In this document: in pieces, positions 59,660 through 64,000 of the stretch
Layout of the letters: the number at the start of each line of letters is the position of its first letter
Position numbering within the stretch: position 1 is the first letter of the stretch
Assembly (NCBI RefSeq): GCF_001685415.1
Contig: NZ_CP014989.1
Coordinates: forward strand, 2,480,001-2,544,000
Length of the DNA: 64,000 bases
Direction of reading: 5' to 3'
Origin: Serinicoccus hydrothermalis
GTDB lineage: Bacteria > Actinomycetota > Actinomycetes > Actinomycetales > Dermatophilaceae
The notes under the pieces: model-generated
What the model was told of the DNA's origin: nothing
Seen by the model: only the letters and a program-made list of their open reading frames with translations
Database searches by the model: none
Position numbers and translations under genes: made by a program

Positions 59660-59677
59660 CCATGAAACGATTCATGG
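59660..59677. promoter_or_regulatory. LacI-type operator 2
   Basis: CCATGAAACGATTCATGG, a symmetric 18-bp site (core TGAAACGATTCA, 59663-59674), directly downstream of the -10 box, where a bound repressor would block initiation. Confidence 0.75.
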
Positions 59678-59696
59678 ATGACTAGAGGAGTTCCCC

Positions 59697-60881
59697 ATGA
59701 CCGATCCCAGCGCTGCGACCGGCTTCAGCTCCATCACCGACACCCTCGACCGGCTCGCCATCGAGGTGCCGTCCTGGGCCTACGGCAACTCCGGCACCCG
59801 CTTCCGCGTCTTCGGCACGCCGGGCACGCCCCGGACCGTCGAGGAGAAGATCGCCGACGCGGCCCAGGTGCACGCACATACCGGTCTGGCGCCGAGCGTC
59901 GCGCTGCACATCCCCTGGGACAAGACCGACGACTACACCGCGCTGCGGGAGTATGCCGAGGGGCTCGGAGTCCGCCTCGGGACGGTGAACTCCAACACCT
60001 TCCAGGACGAGGCCTACAAGTTCGGCTCCCTCACCAGCGCGGACGATGCGGTGCGGCAGCAGGCGGTCGACCACCACCTCGAGTGCCTGGAGATCATGGG
60101 GCGGACCGGCTCCCGCGACCTCAAGATCTGGCTCGCCGACGGCGCCAACTACCCGGGTCAGAACGACCTGAGACAGCGCCAGGACACCCTCGCCGAGTCG
60201 TTGCGCACGATCTACGACCAGCTCGACGACGGCCAGCGGCTGGTGCTGGAGTACAAGTTCTTCGAGCCCGCGTTCTACTCCACCGACGTCCCGGACTGGG
60301 GCACGTCCTACGCCCACGTCTCCGCGCTGGGGGAGAAGGCGATGGTCTGCCTGGACACCGGGCACCACGCGCCGGGAACCAACATCGAGTTCATCGTCGC
60401 CCAGCTGCTGCGGCTCGGGAAGCTCGGCTCCTTCGACTTCAACTCCCGGTTCTACGCCGACGACGACCTCATCGTCGGGGCGGCCGACCCCTACCAGCTG
60501 TTCCGGATCGTGGTCGAGGTCATCCGGGGCGGCGGGCTGGACGCCGACTCCGAGGTCGCGCTCATGCTCGACCAGTGCCACAACATCGAGGAGAAGGTGC
60601 CCGGGCAGATCCGGTCGGTCCTCAACGTGCAGGAGATGACCGCCAAGGCGCTGCTGCTCGACCGCGAGGCGCTGGCGCAGGCGCAGGCGGACAACGACGT
60701 GCTCGCCGCCAACCAGGTCTTCATGGATGCCTTCTTCACCGACGTCCGCTCCGACCTCGCGGCCTACCGCGAGGAGCGCGGCCTGCCGGGCGACCCGATG
60801 GCCGCCTTCCGGGAGAGCGGCTACCTCGACCGGATCGCCGCCGACCGCGTCGGCGGGACCCAGTCCGGCTGGGGCGCCTAG
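59697..60881 (+). CDS. rhaI: L-rhamnose isomerase
   Basis: A 394-residue metal-dependent isomerase converting L-rhamnose to L-rhamnulose, of the Pseudomonas stutzeri type (RhaI) rather than E. coli RhaA. Metal-site motifs: LVLEYKFFEPAFYSTDVPDW, MVCLDTGHHAPGTNIEF and GSFDFNSRFYADDDL, and ALHIPWDKTDDY in the first half. GAGGAG lies seven bases before the ATG at 59697. First gene of the rhamnose operon. Confidence 0.93.
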   Translation: MTDPSAATGFSSITDTLDRLAIEVPSWAYGNSGTRFRVFGTPGTPRTVEEKIADAAQVHAHTGLAPSVALHIPWDKTDDYTALREYAEGLGVRLGTVNSNTFQDEAYKFGSLTSADDAVRQQAVDHHLECLEIMGRTGSRDLKIWLADGANYPGQNDLRQRQDTLAESLRTIYDQLDDGQRLVLEYKFFEPAFYSTDVPDWGTSYAHVSALGEKAMVCLDTGHHAPGTNIEFIVAQLLRLGKLGSFDFNSRFYADDDLIVGAADPYQLFRIVVEVIRGGGLDADSEVALMLDQCHNIEEKVPGQIRSVLNVQEMTAKALLLDREALAQAQADNDVLAANQVFMDAFFTDVRSDLAAYREERGLPGDPMAAFRESGYLDRIAADRVGGTQSGWGA

Positions 60882-60941
60882 CCCGCCCGCGCGACCGCGC
60901 CACCTGCATACCCTCCACGACACGCGAAGGAACACCCGGTC

Positions 60942-62984
60942 ATGACCGACGAGAACCCTGCCGTCTCCGATCTCATCACCCGCTCCAACCGGCTCGGCGC
61001 CGACCCGAAGAATACCAACTACGCCGGCGGCAACACCTCCGCCAAGGGCACCGGGACCGACCCCGTGACGGGCCGCCCGGTCGAGCTGCTCTGGGTCAAG
61101 GGCTCCGGCGGCGACCTCGGCACCCTGAAGCCGGGCGGTCTGGCCGCGCTGCGCCTGGACCGGATGCGCGCGCTGGTCGACGTCTACCCCGGCGTCGAGC
61201 GCGAGGACGAGATGGTCGCCGCCTTCGACTACTGCCTGCACGGCAAGGGCGGGGCGGCGCCGTCGATCGACACCGCCATGCACGGGCTGGTCGAGGCCGC
61301 GCACGTCGACCACCTGCACCCCGACTCCGGCATCGCGATCGCCACCGCCGCCGACGGCGACGAGCTGACCCGGACCATCTTCGGCGACAAGGTCGCCTGG
61401 GTGCCGTGGCGCCGGCCCGGCTTCCAGCTCGGCCTCGACATCGCTGCCATCAAGGAGGAGCACCCCGAGGCGATCGGCTGCGTCCTCGGCGGCCACGGCA
61501 TCACCGCCTGGGGGGAGACCAGCGAGGAGTGCGAGGCCAACTCGCTGTGGATCATCGACACGGCCGCGGCATACATCGAGGAGCACAGCACCGACGAGCC
61601 CTTCGGCGCCGCGCTCGAGGGATATGCCGCCCTCCCGGAGCCCGAGCGGCACGCCAGGGCGGCGGCGCTCGCCGGCACGATCCGCGGCATCGCGAGCACC
61701 GACCGGCCGATGGTGGGCCACTACACCGACAGCGACGTCGTCCTCGACTTCCTCGCCCACGAGGCCCACCCGCGGCTGGCCGAGCTGGGCACCTCGTGCC
61801 CGGACCACTTCCTGCGCACCAAGGTCAAGCCGCTGGTCCTCGACCTGCCGGCGACCGCGGGCGTGGAGGAGATGAAGGAACGGCTGCTCGAGCTGCACCA
61901 GCCCTATCGCGAGGACTACCAGGGCTACTACGAGCGCAACGCGACCGATGACAGCCCGGCCATCCGGGGAGCCGACCCGCTCATCGTGCTCGTGCCCGGC
62001 GTCGGGATGTTCTCCTTCGGCAAGGACAAGCAGACCGCGCGCGTGGCCGGCGAGTTCTACGTCAACGCGATCAACGTCATGCGCGGGGCGGAGGGCCTGT
62101 CGACGTATGCCCCCATCGACGAGGCGGAGAAGTTCCGGATCGAGTACTGGGCGCTCGAGGAGGCCAAGCTGCAGCGGATGCCGAAGCCCAAGCCGCTGGC
62201 CACCAGGGTCGCGCTCGTCACCGGTGGCGCCTCCGGCATCGGCAACGCCACCGCCCAGCGGCTCGCCGCCGAGGGCGCCTGCGTCGTCGTCGCCGACCTC
62301 GACCTGGAGAAGGCGCAGGCGGCCGCCGCGGAGATCGGCGGGCCCGACGTCGCCGTGGGCGTGCAGGTCGACGTCTCCGACGCCGCCGCGGTGCAGGCCG
62401 CGGTGGACGCGGCCGTGCTGGCCTTCGGCGGGCTCGACCTCGTGGTCAACAACGCCGGGCTCTCGCTGTCGAAGTCGCTGCTGGACACCACGGAGGCGGA
62501 CTGGGACCGGCAGCACGACGTCATGGCCAAGGGCTCCTTCCTCGTCTCCCAGGCGGCGGCGCGGGTGCTCATCGACCAGCGGATGGGCGGCGACATCGTC
62601 TACATCTCCTCGAAGAACTCGATCTTCGCCGGCCCCAACAACATCGCCTACTCCGCGACCAAGGCCGACCAGGCCCACCAGGTCCGGCTGCTGGCGGCGG
62701 AGCTGGGCGCGCACGGGGTCCGCGTCAACGGCATCAACCCCGACGGCGTGGTCGCCGGGTCCGGCATCTTCGCCGGCGGGTGGGGCGCCAACCGGGCCGA
62801 GGTCTACGGCGTCGAGGAGAAGGACCTGGGCGCGTTCTACGCCCAGCGCACCATCCTCAAGCAGGAGGTCCTGCCCGAGCACTGCGCGGCAGCGGTCTTC
62901 GCGCTCGTCGGCCCCGACCTGCGGCAGACCACCGGGCTGCACGTGCCGGTCGACTCCGGGGTCGCCGCCGCGTTCCTGCGGTGA
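60942..62984 (+). CDS. rhaEW: Bifunctional rhamnulose-1-phosphate aldolase / short-chain dehydrogenase
   Basis: A 680-residue fusion. Residues 1-400 are a class II aldolase (TNYAGGNTSAKGTG, then PSIDTAMHGLVEAAHVDHLH with the zinc His pair, and CVLGGHGITAWGETSEECE) that splits rhamnulose-1-phosphate into DHAP and lactaldehyde. Residues about 420-680 are an SDR: VALVTGGASGIGNATAQRLA binds NAD, VVNNAGLSLSKS follows, and IAYSATKADQAHQVRLLA holds the catalytic Tyr-x3-Lys. It oxidises L-lactaldehyde to lactate. The fusion corresponds to RhaEW (YuxG) of Bacillus. The ATG at 60942 lies 60 bases after rhaI. Confidence 0.93.
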   Translation: MTDENPAVSDLITRSNRLGADPKNTNYAGGNTSAKGTGTDPVTGRPVELLWVKGSGGDLGTLKPGGLAALRLDRMRALVDVYPGVEREDEMVAAFDYCLHGKGGAAPSIDTAMHGLVEAAHVDHLHPDSGIAIATAADGDELTRTIFGDKVAWVPWRRPGFQLGLDIAAIKEEHPEAIGCVLGGHGITAWGETSEECEANSLWIIDTAAAYIEEHSTDEPFGAALEGYAALPEPERHARAAALAGTIRGIASTDRPMVGHYTDSDVVLDFLAHEAHPRLAELGTSCPDHFLRTKVKPLVLDLPATAGVEEMKERLLELHQPYREDYQGYYERNATDDSPAIRGADPLIVLVPGVGMFSFGKDKQTARVAGEFYVNAINVMRGAEGLSTYAPIDEAEKFRIEYWALEEAKLQRMPKPKPLATRVALVTGGASGIGNATAQRLAAEGACVVVADLDLEKAQAAAAEIGGPDVAVGVQVDVSDAAAVQAAVDAAVLAFGGLDLVVNNAGLSLSKSLLDTTEADWDRQHDVMAKGSFLVSQAAARVLIDQRMGGDIVYISSKNSIFAGPNNIAYSATKADQAHQVRLLAAELGAHGVRVNGINPDGVVAGSGIFAGGWGANRAEVYGVEEKDLGAFYAQRTILKQEVLPEHCAAAVFALVGPDLRQTTGLHVPVDSGVAAAFLR

Positions 62985-62989
62985 GCGGT

Positions 62990-64000
62990 ATGCCGGAGGA
63001 GACCGGGACCGCCACCGTCGCCGCGGTCGACCTCGGCGCCAGCAGCGGCCGGGTCGTCCTCGCCCGGGTCGGGCCGGGGACGCTGGAGCTCACCGAGACC
63101 GGACGCTTCGACAACGGTCCGGTGCGCCTGCCGAGCGGGCTGCACTGGGACCTGCTCGCGCTTTATGCCGGGGTGCTGGAGGGCCTGCGCGAGGCCGGGC
63201 GGCAGCTGGCCGGGACCGGCGAGGACCTGGCGAGCATCGGCATCGACTCCTGGGCGGTGGACTACGCGCTGCTCGCCGGTGAGCGGGGCGTCGGGCTCAC
63301 CCATCACTACCGCGACGAGCGCCGTGGTGAGGTCGGTCCCGCACGCGTGCACGAGCAGATCTCCCGCGAGGAGCTCTACTCCCGGACCGGGCTGCAGTTC
63401 CTGCCGTTCAACACCGTCTACCAGCTCGCCGCGGAGGACAAGGGCGTGCTCGCGACCGCCGACCGACTGCTCCTCGTCCCCGACCTGCTGGCCTCCTGGC
63501 TGACCGGGGTGCAGGTGACCGAGAGCACCAACGCCTCCACCACCGGGCTGCTCGATCCCCGCACCGGTGCCTGGGACGGCGGGCTGATGGACCGGCTGGC
63601 GCTGCCCCGGACCCTCTTCACCGACCTCGTCGCGCCGGGGGAGCGCATCGGCTCGCTGACCCCCGAGGTGCAGGAGCAGACCGGCCTCGGCGAGGTCCCC
63701 GTCGTCGCCGTCGGGTCGCACGACACGGCCTCGGCGGTCGTCGGCGTGCCCCTGGCCGGTGAGGGAGCGGCATACCTCTCGCTGGGGACGTGGGGACTGG
63801 TGGGGCTGGAGCTGCCCGCGCCCGTGCTCACCGACGCGGCGCGCGAGGCGAACTTCACCAACGAGGGGGGTGTCGACGGCACGACCCGCTTCCTCACCAA
63901 CGTCATGGGCACCTGGATGCTCAGCGAGGCCCAGCGGGTGTGGGAGGAGTCCGGTGAGGCCTCCCAGCTCGCGGATCTCCTGGCCGCCGCCGCGGAGGTG
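62990..64000 (+). CDS. rhaB: Rhamnulokinase (3' end outside window)
   Basis: 337 codons of a FGGY-family kinase phosphorylating L-rhamnulose. AAVDLGASSGRVVLARV is the phosphate-1 motif, IGIDSWAVDYALL the substrate strand, RTGLQFLPFNTVYQLAAE and WLTGVQVTESTNASTTGLLD are RhaB signatures, and VVAVGSHDTASAVVGVPL, YLSLGTWGLVG begin the second ATPase half. The frame is open at the window edge. The ATG at 62990 lies five bases after the aldolase/dehydrogenase stop, so the three genes form one operon. Confidence 0.93.
   Translation, partial: MPEETGTATVAAVDLGASSGRVVLARVGPGTLELTETGRFDNGPVRLPSGLHWDLLALYAGVLEGLREAGRQLAGTGEDLASIGIDSWAVDYALLAGERGVGLTHHYRDERRGEVGPARVHEQISREELYSRTGLQFLPFNTVYQLAAEDKGVLATADRLLLVPDLLASWLTGVQVTESTNASTTGLLDPRTGAWDGGLMDRLALPRTLFTDLVAPGERIGSLTPEVQEQTGLGEVPVVAVGSHDTASAVVGVPLAGEGAAYLSLGTWGLVGLELPAPVLTDAAREANFTNEGGVDGTTRFLTNVMGTWMLSEAQRVWEESGEASQLADLLAAAAEV

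Noticed and set aside
59682-62942. A 1086-codon minus-strand frame
   Set aside because: Antisense to the rhamnose isomerase and aldolase genes, whose catalytic motifs are unmistakable.

Overview
The window is about 72% GC. It has dense, overlapping gene packing, many GTG/TTG starts, IdeR/DtxR-type iron control, WXG100-style toxin genetics and FAD/Nudix/PPOX-type enzymes. This is an actinobacterium. Overall gene content and style fit the Intrasporangiaceae/Ornithinimicrobiaceae group (order Micrococcales), but that is an inference from gene style, not a match. I saw no rRNA, tRNA, CRISPR array or recognisable transposase.

Layout. 0-7 kb: a partial coiled-coil protein, a small methyltransferase, a cation/proton antiporter, a secreted protein with its sortase, an MFS exporter and glucose-6-phosphate dehydrogenase. 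7-12.4 kb: a ferritin, then a tightly overlapping three-gene operon (PaaK-like adenylate-forming enzyme, small ABM-like protein, and a 920-residue ABM-GNAT-nitroreductase fusion) whose product is unknown. 12.5-18 kb: an RND efflux pump divergent from a MarR regulator and a second antiporter. 18-26 kb: M3 peptidase, a Phd/VapC toxin-antitoxin pair, S10 carboxypeptidase, DUF4230, an EamA exporter divergent from a CGNR regulator, and a Cys/Met-metabolism PLP enzyme. 26-33.5 kb: an RHH-VOC-MFS operon with a tandem 8-bp operator, YCII protein, carbamate kinase, an iron-regulated heme oxygenase, DedA, DsbA and ThpR. 33.6-38.6 kb: metallophosphoesterase, FAD dehydrogenase, Nudix hydrolase and a lipoprotein.

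38.5-39.7 kb is a low-GC island bounded by about 30-bp direct repeats. It carries a secreted protein and a 2-TM protein. 39.7-44.7 kb: a frameshifted methyltransferase, quinone oxidoreductase, a VapBC pair, a MarR-controlled small operon and a NupC-type nucleoside transporter with a calcium-loop-like insertion. 44.8-51.1 kb is a polymorphic toxin locus: an immunity-like gene, a WXG100-like helper, a 663-residue toxin with a C-terminal non-specific endonuclease, and six further immunity paralogues in tandem, the last a two-family fusion. 51.1-59.5 kb: IclR regulator, glycogen phosphorylase, a medium-chain reductase, RtcB RNA ligase flanked by direct repeats, ASCH protein, glutamine amidotransferase. 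58.5-64 kb: a LacI regulator divergent from the L-rhamnose catabolic operon (isomerase, aldolase/dehydrogenase, kinase), with two operators and a clear promoter.

Window-wide signals. The hexamer GTATGC/GCATAC occurs about 80 times in coding and non-coding DNA, while its one-transition parent GTACGC/GCGTAC is nearly absent. The enriched motif is missing from the toxin array and the low-GC island. Many genes carry a TANNNT -10 box only 6-8 nt before the start codon and no Shine-Dalgarno sequence, as expected for leaderless mRNAs. All five convergent gene junctions longer than about 60 bp hold a locus-specific tandem repeat or long palindrome.
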